Assembly (NCBI RefSeq): GCF_021018895.1
Contig: NC_079374.1
Span: forward strand, 717,212 to 781,211
Direction of reading: 5' to 3'
Source of the DNA: Seriola aureovittata
Taxonomy: Eukaryota; Chordata; Actinopteri; Carangiformes; Carangidae
DNA: 64,000 bases
Positions 33,486 through 44,778 of the stretch are shown piece by piece. A model generated the notes under the pieces. It searched no databases and was not told the DNA's origin. It worked only from the letters and a program-made list of their open reading frames with translations. The position numbers were made by a program, and so were the translations under genes. The first letter of the stretch is position 1; each line of letters begins with the position of its first letter.

Positions 33486-34170
33486 AGTCTCTCTCTCTCT
33501 CTCTCTGTGTCTCTCTCTCTCTGTGTCTGTCTCTGTCTCTCTCTGTGTCTGTGTGTCTCTCTCTCTCTCTGTGTCTGTCTCTCTCTCTGTGTGTCTGTCT
33601 CTCTCTCTCTGTGTGTCTGTCTCTCTCTCTCTGTGTCTGTCTCTCTCTGTGTCTGTCTCTGTCTCTCTCTGTGTCTGTCTCTGTCTCTCTCTGTGTCTGT
33701 GTGTCTCTCTCTCTCTCTGTGTCTGTCTCTCTCTGTGTGTCTGTCTCTCTCTCTCTGTGTGTCTGTCTCTCTCTCTCTGTGTCTGTCTCTCTCTGTGTCT
33801 GTCTCTGTCTCTCTCTGTGTCTGTCTGTCTCTCTCTCTCTCTGTGTCTGTCTCTCTCTCTGTGTCTGTCTCTGTCTCTCTCTGTGTCTGTCTCTCTCTCT
33901 GTCTCTCTCTCTCTGTGTCTGTCTCTCTCTCTGTATCTCTGTCTCTCTCTCTCTGTGTCTGTCTCTCTCTGTCTCTGTGTCTCTCTGTCTCTCTCTCTCT
34001 GTGTCTCTCTCTCTGTCTCTCTGTGTGTCTCTCACTGTCTCTCTCTCTGTGTCTCTTTCTCTGTCTCTCTGTGTCTCTCTCTCTCTCTCTCTGTGTCTCT
34101 CTCTGTCTCTCTCTGTGTGTGTCTGTCTTTCTCTCTCTCTCTGTTTATCTCTGTCTGCCTGTCTCTCTCT
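33486..34170 (+). repeat. CT/GTCT simple-repeat tract (about 690 bp)
   Basis: Units of CTCTCTCTGTGTCTGTCTCT with variation. Long Ser/Leu/Cys/Val ORFs over it are repeat artefacts. Confidence 0.97.
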
Positions 34171-34382
34171 TTGAGACTGAGATGAAGAATCTCTAACCCT
34201 CTGGCGTCTGTTTTATCTATAACATTATAACTTTATTATGTATAACATCATGTAGACGTGACCTGGAGCTTCACACTCACACTTCATTTTTAGTTTCTAC
34301 ACTTTGTTACTTTAAATGTTGTAGGATTAAAAGTCCAGACAGAAAAACATTTGTACAAACTGCAGCTGAATAAAAAGAGCTG

Positions 34383-34385
<3 letters not shown>

Positions 34386-34423
<38 letters not shown>

Positions 34424-34426
34424 GGG

Positions 34427-34459
<33 letters not shown>

Positions 34460-34523
34460 GGAGGGAGAGACAGAGAGGGAGGGAGAGACAGAGAGAGGGA
34501 GGAAGAGAGAGAGAGAGAGAGAG
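34386..34523 (+). repeat. GA-rich repeat tract
   Basis: GA units with GAGAGACAGAGAGGGAGGGA variants. It is complementary in type to the CT tract 220 bases upstream, so the two could pair in the transcript. Confidence 0.95.
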
Positions 34524-35680
34524 CTCTGGTGTCGTACGACCGTTAAACAAATATGAAAGCTGAAAACCATATAAAGACAAAACATGCTGCTGCAATGAAC
34601 ACCACACACAGAGAGAGAGAGAGAGAGAAGCCGACCCAAGAAGGGCATTGAGTGTTGAATCCAGTGTGTGTGTTTAAAGCTCATGTTCATCACGTTGTGG
34701 GGACTCCTCCTCCTCCAGATGTTTTGCAGCTGGAAATCAAAGGTCCTCAGAGCCACAGGGTTGAGGACAGTCCTCTCCCTCACCTGTGGAGAATAAACCA
34801 GTGTGACTTTATGAAAGAGGAGGAGATGATGCTATAGTTCAGACTGAAAGCATTTGAGGAGATGTTTGTTACGACTCATACAGGTGCTTTATTGGTACAA
34901 ACGTGTAGATTTAAAGGGCCGACACAGAGTGGAGCAGTAACACACTAACAGCTGGAGCTTCTAATGAGATGCAGCAACTAATGAAGCTCAAAGGGATAGT
35001 TCAGGTAGTTTGATGTGGGGGCTGTATGACACCGCAGACGCAGGTCAGTTTACTGAATTAGTAATACGGTGCGGTCCGTATGTGCGCTTGTGTGTAGGAA
35101 TACGGTCGGTCAGTGGTTGAAAAATGTAGTGCCACAGGAAAGATCACAGGAAGATAAAGATGAAAATCTTCTACATGAAGCTTCATTTAAACAGATGTTG
35201 GATTGTTTCAGTAGGATGTTGTTAAAACACATCAGGTTTTATTTGGTGGCCCCGCCCACAGCGCCTCATCACTCTGACGGGTGCTGCCGGTCGTCTCTCC
35301 TGAACAGAGAGGGGTAATGTAACGACTACTCATGAGAACCTCACACAACTCACGCCAAATAACTCCACCTAGGGAGGAAGGAAGAGGAAGTCTCAGTCCT
35401 CCAGGCTTTCAGGACAGAGGTGGAACTTCACATAATGACGTGTCAGAGTCCAGATCCTCCAGATGGTCACATGGTCTCAGGTTGACAGCTGGTTTATTTG
35501 TGGAGAGCAGTGAGCACTGTTTGATCTTTAGCTTGGTTGATGTGTGGATGCTCCTCCACCCAGACGACCAGTGATGTGGTCCTCTTCAGTCTGTTCTGTC
35601 TTTATTTGCTGGTCTGTGATTGATCAGTGCTGCTGTCACATGACGACATGAAGATGATGATGTCTCTTCCTCCTCGTTAG
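34524..35680. other. Remainder of mylk intron 11
   Basis: No recognisable exon or element apart from a short GA run at 34608-34629. Confidence 0.5.
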
Positions 35681-35836
35681 AGCGCCCTCATCCAGCCGCT
35701 GCTCGGGCCTCGTACGTCGGGGGCGTGGCCACACTGACCGTCCAGAAGGCGTCACAGCATGATGAAGGAGTGTATATGTGTGTGGCCGAGAACAGCTACG
35801 GCAGAGTAGAGAGCAGCACCCGAGTCCAGGTCAAAG
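35681..35836 (+). CDS. mylk: mylk coding exon 12 (second half of Ig4)
   Basis: Acceptor TTCCTCCTCGTTAG, donor GTCAGA, 156 nt, phase 1 to 1. Encodes ASYVGGVATLTVQKASQHDE, then GVYMCVAENSYGRVESSTRV. Confidence 0.94.
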
Positions 35837-36003
35837 GTCAGAGGTCATTCAGGTTCTTCAACTGACCAGGTAGACACTTGGTCAACGCTGGGGGGGTCAC
35901 AGGAGTACTCAGTGGTTATTACTACACAGCTATATATAAACACCTGCCAAAGTACTTTAAGAAAATACCTCTGTGGTAGAGTCTGCTCCGGAGTGTCTTC
36001 AGG

Positions 36004-36005
<2 letters not shown>

Positions 36006-36077
<72 letters not shown>
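36006..36077 (+). repeat. CA microsatellite (about 36 units)
   Basis: Perfect CA run in intron 12. Confidence 0.97.
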
Positions 36078-36079
<2 letters not shown>

Positions 36080-36611
36080 CTGCCTACAAATGGCATTTGT
36101 TCTCTCTGACTGACTTTATGAGTCTGAAACAAAAGTTCACATCCACGTTAAATATGTTTCTGTCTCTTTTTTACTCTGCCCAAGAATATGTTGGAGCACT
36201 CTGAAGCTAACGATATGCACCTGTGCAGGTGCAGCAGACGAACAGAGTTCAGTCTCTGGGGAATGAAAGAGTTAAAGCTCTTCAGTATTTTAGATGGAGA
36301 ACATGATCAGTGATCAGAGATACAGAGTCTCTGTTTTCAGCAGCCACAGTGGTATGAACTGAAGGTCAATGGTTACAGGAACATCAGTCTGTAAACATCT
36401 CACCCAGGACTCTGCTGTTCATCATCTATATGGACCATATGTAGAACCAGATTTCAATATGATCAAGACTAGGATGAGACCCGTGTCTGTGGAAACACAG
36501 TTGGACATTAATCAGCCTGTCAAACTGAAACCATCATCACAGCTTTATAAGGAGAATCAGAAAACCCTCCTGCAGCAGGAAATCCCCTGACTGAACACAC
36601 ACAAGAACAGA

Positions 36612-36646
<35 letters not shown>

Positions 36647-36850
36647 CACACACACACACAGGAAAATATCAGAAGATTCCCACAGACTGACACTTGACCC
36701 TCAGAGTCAGATGTCCATGTGTGGACAATGAAGTTGTGAGAAGTAAGTCAGTTTTTCTGTGCGTTTACATCAGAGTCATTAATGTTGCTGTTGAAGTGGC
36801 TGCTAGCAGTATTTTTACATTAGCAATGGATCACATGAAGGGCTAACCTG

Positions 36851-36940
36851 GTCACTTTCCCCTGGTCACTTTCCCCTGGTCACTTTCCCCCGGTCACTTT
36901 CCCCTGGTCACTTTCCCCCGGTCACTTTACCCTGGTCACT
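36851..36940 (+). repeat. 15-bp minisatellite CTGGTCACTTTCCCC, 6 copies
   Basis: Six tandem units with T/C variation at two positions. Confidence 0.95.
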
Positions 36941-38282
36941 TCGGGTGATGAGGACTGGCCTACAGTCAGAGGAGGGACAGACCACGACCTGGAGCAGTGA
37001 TGGGGGAGGAGCAGGATCCTCTGATCCACATCAGTTCCACCTCACAGCTCTCAGGACTCGATGGACCTGGTGCCATAGGGACATTCAGAGGTCTGTAGAG
37101 TCCATGTCTCAGCTGACAGAGCTGTTCGGACCAGTACCAGAGACCACGTCCAGGTCCAGGTCCTGATGTTTGTATAATCAGTGTAAATGAACCACTTCGT
37201 CATCACGTTAATATAAACCATTACTTTTCCTTTATCTGCAGTTTCAGGTCAGTTGTATAAGAACATGAATATAAAACACATGAATGAATCTCATGAAGAA
37301 GAACAAGCTGTTGCCATGACTAGGGTTGTCACCAGAACCGATAATTTGGTACCAAGTCGATGCCACGTGGCAAAAAACGGAACGGTACACGTGACGAGAT
37401 TGATGGTCACCCTCTTAGGAAGTAATGTAAGGTTGACATCGGTTCAGGGAGGCAGGTGAATGAGTGCACGCCACGCCCGCAGGATGTCATTAACTGTATG
37501 AGCAACTTATCTCATGGTGTAAAAGTGTCTTACCTCAAAAACGTGTAAAGAACATTAACACTAATCACTGCATCACTGGCGGCATGAGTGACTCTGACGC
37601 ATTTAAACACAGTTTCTCCGGCACATGATCGGCCTCTGCCCGAGGGAGGAGGAGGAAGGTCCACGACCAGGCTGCGGTCTAGCCGCAACAACAAATGGAA
37701 GATGGCGACAAGTTGCAAAAGCCCGTTTCTAAACGGTGCTTTCGCATTTTCCAAACCACGGTTGAAATGCAGGGCGATAAAAAGTTTGCTGCTTATATTT
37801 TAGCAAAGTATTGTTTACTTTAAATACTTGAAGGCAACATGCCACTGTTCTTTTTTGCAGTGTCAAAAGTTGTTTCATTTTATTATTATATCTATTATAT
37901 GTCTTTTTTTTTTTTTCAGGGCACTATAGCTGAAAAGCTGTGCAATAAAAAGTTGATTGTTTATATTTTAATTCTAAATTAGATTAAAAATGTATTTAAT
38001 GTTTTTATTATATTTTAACTGCTCTTTGTTTTTTGTTTTTTTAGTCGTATTTTTCAGTTGAGTGAAAGAGAAAGTACATGGAATTTTTTGTTTTTGTTTT
38101 TTTCACCGTGGTATCGAAATAAGTATCGAGAATCGTGGAATTTCACTGGTATTGATATCGACTACAACATTTCTGGTATCGTGACATCCCTAGTCATGAC
38201 GACAGAGACAGAACACCAGGATTTACACATTCACAACATCTGGATAGAGAGTTGTTCTCAAAGCAGAGAAGGGAAGAGAAAG

Positions 38283-38286
<4 letters not shown>

Positions 38287-38373
<87 letters not shown>
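38287..38373 (+). repeat. TG microsatellite (about 43 units)
   Basis: Perfect TG run in intron 12; a CA run at 38616-38668 lies 245 bases downstream and could pair with it. Confidence 0.97.
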
Positions 38374-38374
<1 letters not shown>

Positions 38375-38606
38375 GGAGAGAGAGGTCATCAGTCTGATCC
38401 TCACTCGTCCTTTTCCATATATGGAATCTGGATTTCCTTTTCCCTCTCTTCCAACATCTGACACGTGTGTGCGTGTGTGTGTTTTAACATGTGTGCATGT
38501 GAGTATGAATATACAGTATGTCTGCTCTGTAAGAGTGTGTGTGTGCGCGTGTGTGTGTGGTAAACAGGCTTTGTTCTGTGTACATATCAGGCATGCCAGA
38601 GAGGGG

Positions 38607-38615
<9 letters not shown>

Positions 38616-38668
<53 letters not shown>
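38616..38668 (+). repeat. CA microsatellite (about 26 units)
   Basis: Perfect CA run in intron 12. Confidence 0.97.
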
Positions 38669-38670
<2 letters not shown>

Positions 38671-38854
38671 TAACTGTGAGTTCATAACCCAGTGTTTTGA
38701 ACTAATGTACACACCAACTCTTTATACGAGAAAGAAGAGAAAGATTTGTGGTGAGTATAAGTCTGATGATTTCTATAGTTTTCTTGTGCAGACACTAAAT
38801 GTTTTCAGTCCAAGTTAAGCCTGGTCCATCTGTTTTCTATATCCATATATAGAT

Positions 38855-39150
38855 ACATATACATAAAAAAATAGATACATATATAGATACATATATATAT
38901 AAAAAATAGATTCATATATAGATCCATATATATTTACATATATAGATCCATATATAAATACATATATAGATCCATTTATAGATACATATATTTACAAATA
39001 AAGATACATATATATTTACATATATATATATATATATATACATATATTTACAAATAAAGATACATATATATTTACAAATATAGACATATATTTACATATG
39101 TAGATACATATATATTTACATATGTAGATCCATATATACATACATATTTT
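38855..39150 (+). repeat. AT-rich ATAGATACATATATATTTAC degenerate repeat
   Basis: Imperfect tandem units around TACATATATAGATCCATATA. Confidence 0.9.
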
Positions 39151-39284
39151 TACATAAGGACCTGAGAACAAAAAACACTAATAATCTGACAAACACATTC
39201 AGCAAACAGAAACAACAACAGTCATTAATTAGTCATTAGTGAGTTTATCTGCTGAAGTAATGATGGAGACGTGTGACAGAATAT

Positions 39285-39790
39285 CTCATGATCACATCAG
39301 TTCCGCTCCACAATCAGACTGCTTTTATTAAGATTTATAAATGGGTTATAATCAGGTGATAAATTCACTTTATAAATCATAAATACACAATTATATGTAA
39401 TGCAAATTAAATCATTAATCTTATTAATGAGTTACCACCATTAATAACTTGTAAAAGAGAGTGATTAGAAGGACAGCTGCTGAGAGCAGGTCAAGACCTC
39501 AGAGGATGAATCTGGTCATGTGATATGATCATGTGATCTGCCATAATTTGATCTGCCAGATGAAACTTTCTGACCATTAAGGTGCTGATGGTGGTTAATT
39601 GATAATTAATTAGTAACCAAACAAACGTTATGAAGCAGCAGCTACAGACACTGATGATGGCGAAAACAAAGAGACATGAGGCTGAACAGATCAGAGACAT
39701 GTGGGCTCACTATTTGGCAGGAAACAGGTCACTGTTGGCCTTTTTATCTAATGTGTTAACAGCTAACAGCTTCTCTGTACAATGGTTCAG
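39285..39790 (+). repeat. Dispersed copy of the element inside the 1360-bp array unit
   Basis: It matches the unit stretch at about 7075-7700 in the same orientation. Shared words include GGTCATGTG then ATGATCATGTGATCTGCC, ATTTGATCTGCCAGATGAAA, and CACTATTTGGCAGGAAACAG. Copies are clearly diverged and internally deleted relative to each other. This is an interspersed element of unknown class. Confidence 0.85.
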
Positions 39791-40129
39791 CAGACTGTTC
39801 TCCAGAGAAACGATCAGCTGATCAGAGCCCGTTATCATCACATCAATATCTGGAGCTCATTAAGCTCAGACATCTGGATCAGTTTGTTCCAGCTGTTTTG
39901 CTCAGCTCATGTCCAGGCTGTCAGTGCTAATTAGCTTCATTAATGTTAATGTAGATTAATTTAGTAGCTGATCACAGATCGGAACTGAAACTTTATTTTA
40001 TTCTGACAAACGAAAAGTTTGTGATGAAGAGCTGCTGAGGTCTGACGGACAGAGAGGACAGCAGAGGAGACATTAAAACTGAACAGATGTTTGGCGTCTG
40101 ATCTTCTTCTTTGTGTGTTGTTGTTGCAG

Positions 40130-40261
40130 GCCGACTGCAGGGTCGCAGGTCAGAGGTCACAGAGGTCAGAGGAGCATTTGAGGCTCCGCACTTCATCAGC
40201 CGCCTGACTGACCTGAAGGTGATGGACGGCAGCAGAGTCACCATGACAGTGGAGCTGACAG
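40130..40261 (+). CDS. mylk: mylk coding exon 13 (first half of Ig5)
   Basis: Acceptor GTTGTTGTTGCAG, donor GTACCA, 132 nt, phase 1 to 1. Encodes FEAPHFISRLTDLKVMDGSR then VTMTVELTG. No B-strand Cys, as in other MYLKs from memory. A 75-bp TG run starts 11 bases after the donor. Confidence 0.94.
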
Positions 40262-40270
40262 GTACCAGCA

Positions 40271-40272
<2 letters not shown>

Positions 40273-40347
<75 letters not shown>
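40273..40347 (+). repeat. TG microsatellite adjoining the exon 13 donor
   Basis: About 37 TG units; further TG runs at 40440-40489 and 40567-40640 make intron 13 strongly TG-rich. Confidence 0.97.
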
Positions 40348-40351
<4 letters not shown>

Positions 40352-40436
40352 GTGGTATTTCCTGTCAGATCTCCAGGGAGATGGTGGAGATGAGATGAGG
40401 ACAGACTCACGCTGGATGATTCCTTACTCTTTATTT

Positions 40437-40439
<3 letters not shown>

Positions 40440-40489
<50 letters not shown>
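40440..40489 (+). repeat. TG microsatellite
   Basis: About 25 TG units. Confidence 0.97.
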
Positions 40490-40491
<2 letters not shown>

Positions 40492-40566
40492 TGGTTTTGA
40501 TTAATGAGTTGACTATCAGTTACTATAGGAGTGAACTATAGCTGTATGTTATTGACCCAGCAGAGA

Positions 40567-40583
40567 GTGTGTGTGTGTGCGTG

Positions 40584-40640
<57 letters not shown>
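40567..40640 (+). repeat. TG microsatellite
   Basis: About 37 TG units with two CG interruptions. Confidence 0.97.
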
Positions 40641-40643
<3 letters not shown>

Positions 40644-40959
40644 ATAATGATTTTCCACAGAGGGTTTTCTCCATATAAGCTGTGAGGATCAGGTTCCTCT
40701 GGTCTCTGCTGTCACTCATCAGGGGTTTGTCCTGGTACCTTCGGACGTTGTACCTGCTGCAGTGATTATTGATTACTGATCACTGATTACGTCATGACTT
40801 CATGACTCTACCATCAAATGTCAGAGTGTCTTCAGTCACATGGTCCATAATGTCTCACACTAACCCCAAAGTGAAGTGTAAACCTGCTCAGAGACAACTC
40901 ATGTGTTTATGTGATGATGATGATGATGATGATGATGATGTCGTCGTTGTGGTCCTCAG

Positions 40960-41157
40960 GTCACCCCCCTCCAGAGGTGGTGTGGCTCCATGACGGTCAG
41001 GAGGTGACGGAGTCAGAGGACTTCCACCTCCTCAGGGAGGAGAACCGCTGCACTCTGCTGATCCAGGAGGTTTTCCCCGAGGACACGGGGACCTACAGCG
41101 TCGAAGCCTGGAACCAGCACGGCCGGGACCAGACCCAGGCCCGGCTCACTGTGGAGG
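40960..41157 (+). CDS. mylk: mylk coding exon 14 (second half of Ig5)
   Basis: Acceptor TTGTGGTCCTCAG, preceded by a GAT run (40911-40940), donor GTAACA, 198 nt, phase 1 to 1. Encodes PPEVVWLHDGQEVTESEDFH and QEVFPEDTGTYSVEAWNQHG. The F-strand Cys is Val here (TYSVEAW), so Ig5 has neither disulfide Cys. Confidence 0.95.
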
Positions 41158-41233
41158 GTAACAGGACTCTTCAGGTCTGTCTTTACACCCCTGCTTTAAT
41201 AGTCCTGGTCTTATTCATGTGGTTTCCTTGCAG

Positions 41234-41441
41234 AGCCTCAGGACGGCATCCAGCCGTGGTTCATCACCAAACCCAAACCGGTGAGTGGCATTGTGGGTCA
41301 ACATGTCCTCCTGTCCTGTGCCATCGCTGGAGACCCCTTCCCCCAGTACACCTGGACCAGAGCAGACCTGAGCCGACCTCTGACCTCCGGAGGAGACTAT
41401 GAGCTGCTGCAGAAAGAGGACGTCATCTCCCTGCTGATCAG
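41234..41441 (+). CDS. mylk: mylk coding exon 15 (most of Ig6)
   Basis: Acceptor TGGTTTCCTTGCAG, donor GTCTGC, 208 nt, phase 1 to 2. Encodes GIQPWFITKPKPVSGIVGQH, LLSCAIAGDPFPQYTWTRAD and ELLQKEDVISLLI. Confidence 0.95.
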
Positions 41442-41559
41442 GTCTGCCGTCCACACACAGACCAGAATCAGGTCTCAGCTGGTTCTGAACCTGCAGGTCC
41501 TGGACCAGCAGAGACCCTGAACCTGATCGACTGAGTAAACTCTTCTTCTTCTTCCTCAG

Positions 41560-41604
41560 GAGAGTAAAGAAGCATCATGCTGGAGACTACTTGATCAGCC
41601 TGAG
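41560..41604 (+). CDS. mylk: mylk coding exon 16 (Ig6, F strand)
   Basis: Acceptor CTTCTTCCTCAG, donor GTGAGA, 45 nt, phase 2 to 2. Encodes RVKKHHAGDYLISL. The upstream intron is only 118 nt. Confidence 0.9.
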
Positions 41605-42847
41605 GTGAGACACACCCACGCGATCATCATATCATATATAATATATATATATTTATTATCAGCTGTAGTCAACATACAAAAATCTGCAGATTTCTGTTGA
41701 TGGCTTCATGCTGAGATAATCCTCCATGTTTTTCTGGTTTGGAGCTGAAGTGAGGATTAAACTCAGAAGCAGCACCACCCCTCCCCCATCCATAAATCCA
41801 TCCATAATCTATCCATCCAACTCTTCCCATAATGCATCCCTCCATCATATTCATCACAGTGTTTCTACTCGTTCAGTTCAGTCAGGTTTTTACTCTGAAG
41901 TATAAAGGTTTAGATATCTGCTGGAAATCTCAGGTGAAGTTTTCAGTCCAGCTCCACAGAGAGATGCTCCATCCAGCTGGATCTGTCCCACGCCCCAACA
42001 CTCACTCCATGTGTACCACCTTTCCAAGGTAAAGGTTCAGTGACCTCTGAGTACGACCTGAAGAATGACTGTATGCCAGAAACACTGACGGATGTCTTCT
42101 TCTGCTTCACTGTGACATTACATTACATTACATTATAGAGAATTGGAGTGATCCAGGGTAATACCAACACCAAAGGGTCATGCACTGTCACTTTTTCTTC
42201 CTCCAGATTAAACACAGTCAGAGGTAAAGTAGCAGATCTCAGCTCAGTTCTCTCTGGCATCATTTATAAATAGGAACCAAACCCAGACTTTCACAACCAT
42301 GCGCTCACATCTTTAGACCAAGAACATGTTTATTCCAGGTAAACATTCATCTGGTCTGCCTAGTAACTAATGACTTCAGATGACTTGTTATAGTGTCTAT
42401 CACAGCACTATGAAGGGAGTAAAGACACACAGCAAACAGACTGGTGCTATAAATAAAGTGGTGCACTGAGGTGCAGTTCACCGTGATGAGGTGTAGTGCA
42501 AGGGCAGTGTATAGTAATGTTGTGTTTGGGTGGATGTTGGAGATGTGACATCACCAGGCAACTCAAGATCTGATGATCGTTTGCAGGTAATAAAGAGGAC
42601 TGAGCTCCATGTTGCAGCTCCACAGACCAGCAGCTGTTCCAGGACACTAAAGTATAAGGTGGTGTGATGTTAGTGTGATGGTGCGCTGCAGGTGTAGAGC
42701 CAGGACACTAGGAAGTGTACTCACAACAGGATGCAGAATCTGTTTCACTCTTACGAATGTGTAAGGTAGGAGACAAGGGTGCAATGAAGGGCACAGAGAA
42801 GGGAAGGACACTAGGACACCAGGAGTGATGCTGTGTCTGTCTGTCAG
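41605..42847. other. mylk intron 16
   Basis: No recognisable genes or long repeats; only a short TTACA run near 42117-42135. Confidence 0.5.
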
Positions 42848-42949
42848 GAACTCTGTAGGGGAGTGTGTCGCTGTGGCCAGTCTGTCTGTGACTGATGGAG
42901 AGACGGACAGGACAAGAGGACGAGGAGGACGAGCTGCAGAGGAGACCAG
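42848..42949 (+). CDS. mylk: mylk coding exon 17 (end of Ig6)
   Basis: Acceptor TGTCTGTCTGTCAG, donor GTGAGA, 102 nt, phase 2 to 2. Encodes NSVGECVAVASLSVTDGE, then a basic RTRGRGGRAAEET stretch. Confidence 0.9.
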
Positions 42950-44156
42950 GTGAGACCTGATCCACCTTCATGGTTTAACATTTTACTGCAGGATTAGATT
43001 TACTGTCCGTGTTCAGACCCTGTCTTCACTGATGAGACAGGACAGGAACCAGATCAGATACTGGTCCTCTATGAGCTGAACGACAGATCTGACCCACCCA
43101 GACGGGGACTTTACACACCTGAAGCTCTCTGTAGCTTCTGGGACCAGGACCTCAGCAGCAGAACATGTCACAGATCCTGGATCAGACTGAGAGTCCAGGA
43201 CTCACTGAGCCCTCAGGATCCTCAGACCGTCCTGGACCATGTCTGCGCTACAGCAGGATTGAGAGAGGGAAGACCACCATGATGTTGACCCAGGTTTCAC
43301 ACTGAGGTCCACATGAAGACCTGGACCCGGGGTCTCCCAGCAGAACCTCACCTCCCTCCACTTGCTGGTCTTCTCCCCACAGTGCACCTGGTGCCGTCAC
43401 CTCCCCAGGTGTACGGTGACCAGGACCTGGACTCATCAGACCAGGAGACCTCTTTCTTTTGCTCCAAGGTCCAGTTCTGATGACAGTGGACAGGGTTACC
43501 ATGGAGACCGGTCAGACACAGCAGGGTGTGGTGGACTGAAGCATCTCAGATGCCCTGATCTGGTCCTCAAAACACCTGAAGTTTTCTACTGAACTCTGAC
43601 ACTTAAGGTTTAATTTCTCCTTAGCTGAGGGAGTTACTTGAGGGTGTCAGTCTCTTAAAATTTCCCTCAATTATAGAAAAAAGTTAAGACATTTTCAGCA
43701 GTCAAAGAGATTTTACAGCAGTAAAATTCTACTGTTTCCATGGAGACTTGATTTGCTGCCAATAGCTCTTGTGATACCTGTTGTTTCATCCTCCTGTTGT
43801 TTTGGCGGGAACATCACCAGGTGAACTTTGGTGTCGAAGGTGTTTTGTGCAACAGTTTCAAGGACTGAACTAAGATCAGGAGAAAAGCTTTAATACTTAC
43901 ATGAACATTGAAGGAAACTTTAAGGTCCTTCTCTTGTGGACTGAGTGATCTCAGATCTGTGCTGCTGTTTACAGACCATCAGTGACAGAGTTTCACTCTT
44001 CATCCTCAAGTTTATCTCTCTCCCTTCACTCCCAGCTCTCCATCCCTCTGTTCTCTCCCACTCAGCGTTCTGTCCATCCCTTCATATCCAGAAACTCCCT
44101 CAAGCTTCTCTAATCCATATCAACGAACCAATCAGAGCCAGTATTTCCTCTCTCTC

Positions 44157-44355
44157 TTCTCACTCACTCTCTCTGTCTCTCACTCTTTCTGTCTCTCTCT
44201 CTCTCTCTGTCTCTCACTCTTTCTGTCTCTCTGTCTCTCTCACTCTTTCTGTCTCTCACTATGTCTCTCACTCTGTCGCTCACTCTTTCTGTCTCTCTGT
44301 CTCTCTCACTCTTTCTGTCTCTCTCTCTGTCTCTCTCTGTCTCTCACTCTTTCTG

Positions 44356-44386
<31 letters not shown>

Positions 44387-44432
44387 CTCTTTCTGTCTCT
44401 CACTATGTCTCTCACTCTGTCGCTCACTCGCT
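44157..44432 (+). repeat. CT-rich repeat with CTCTCACTCTTTCTGTCT units
   Basis: Imperfect tandem units in intron 17. Confidence 0.95.
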
Positions 44433-44583
44433 GTGTTTTTTCTTAAAGTGAGAAACAGAAAAAAGAAATTCTGATTCCTAGTCAAATAAAGAAACTGAGA
44501 ATTAAGTGAACTCAGGAAGGAGGAGTGTGTTTACATCTGTGTGTGTGTGTGTGTGTGTGTGTGTGAGAGTTCTGGGTGTATGC

Positions 44584-44593
44584 CCTTATAAGG
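44584..44593 (+). promoter_or_regulatory. mylk: Perfect palindromic CArG box CCTTATAAGG (SRF site)
   Basis: Matches CC(A/T)6GG exactly and lies 186 bases upstream of coding exon 18, which contains the conserved short-MLCK start codon. Short smooth-muscle MLCK in mammals is known to be transcribed from a CArG-dependent internal promoter. Two other perfect CArG words exist in the gene (38415, 62181), about the number expected by chance, so the position, not the mere presence, is the argument. Confidence 0.55.
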
Positions 44594-44778
44594 GCAGTAG
44601 AGTCACTTGTGATGTAACATAGACATTTTGAGTCGAGGTCCACCCCCCCACCCTCCCCCCTCTCCCCAGATGTAAGGGGGCGGAGCTTGTCCTCTTGTTC
44701 CAGGGGGGCTTTAACCCTGCTCTGTTTATTTTCCCTCCCTCTCTTTCCCTCCATCTGTCTCTGTGCTCTTTCGCCCAG

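Larger units (their letters stand above)
42950..44778. other. mylk intron 17, likely home of the short-isoform promoter
   Basis: It contains a CT-rich repeat (44157-44432), a TG run (44537-44564) and a perfect CArG box (44584-44593). In mammals the short MLCK transcript begins from an internal promoter in the matching part of the gene. Confidence 0.5.

Noticed and set aside
33053..34196. Ser/Leu/Cys-rich ORFs (up to 373 codons)
   Set aside because: They run from exon 11 into CT repeats of intron 11; codon content is purely that of the repeat.
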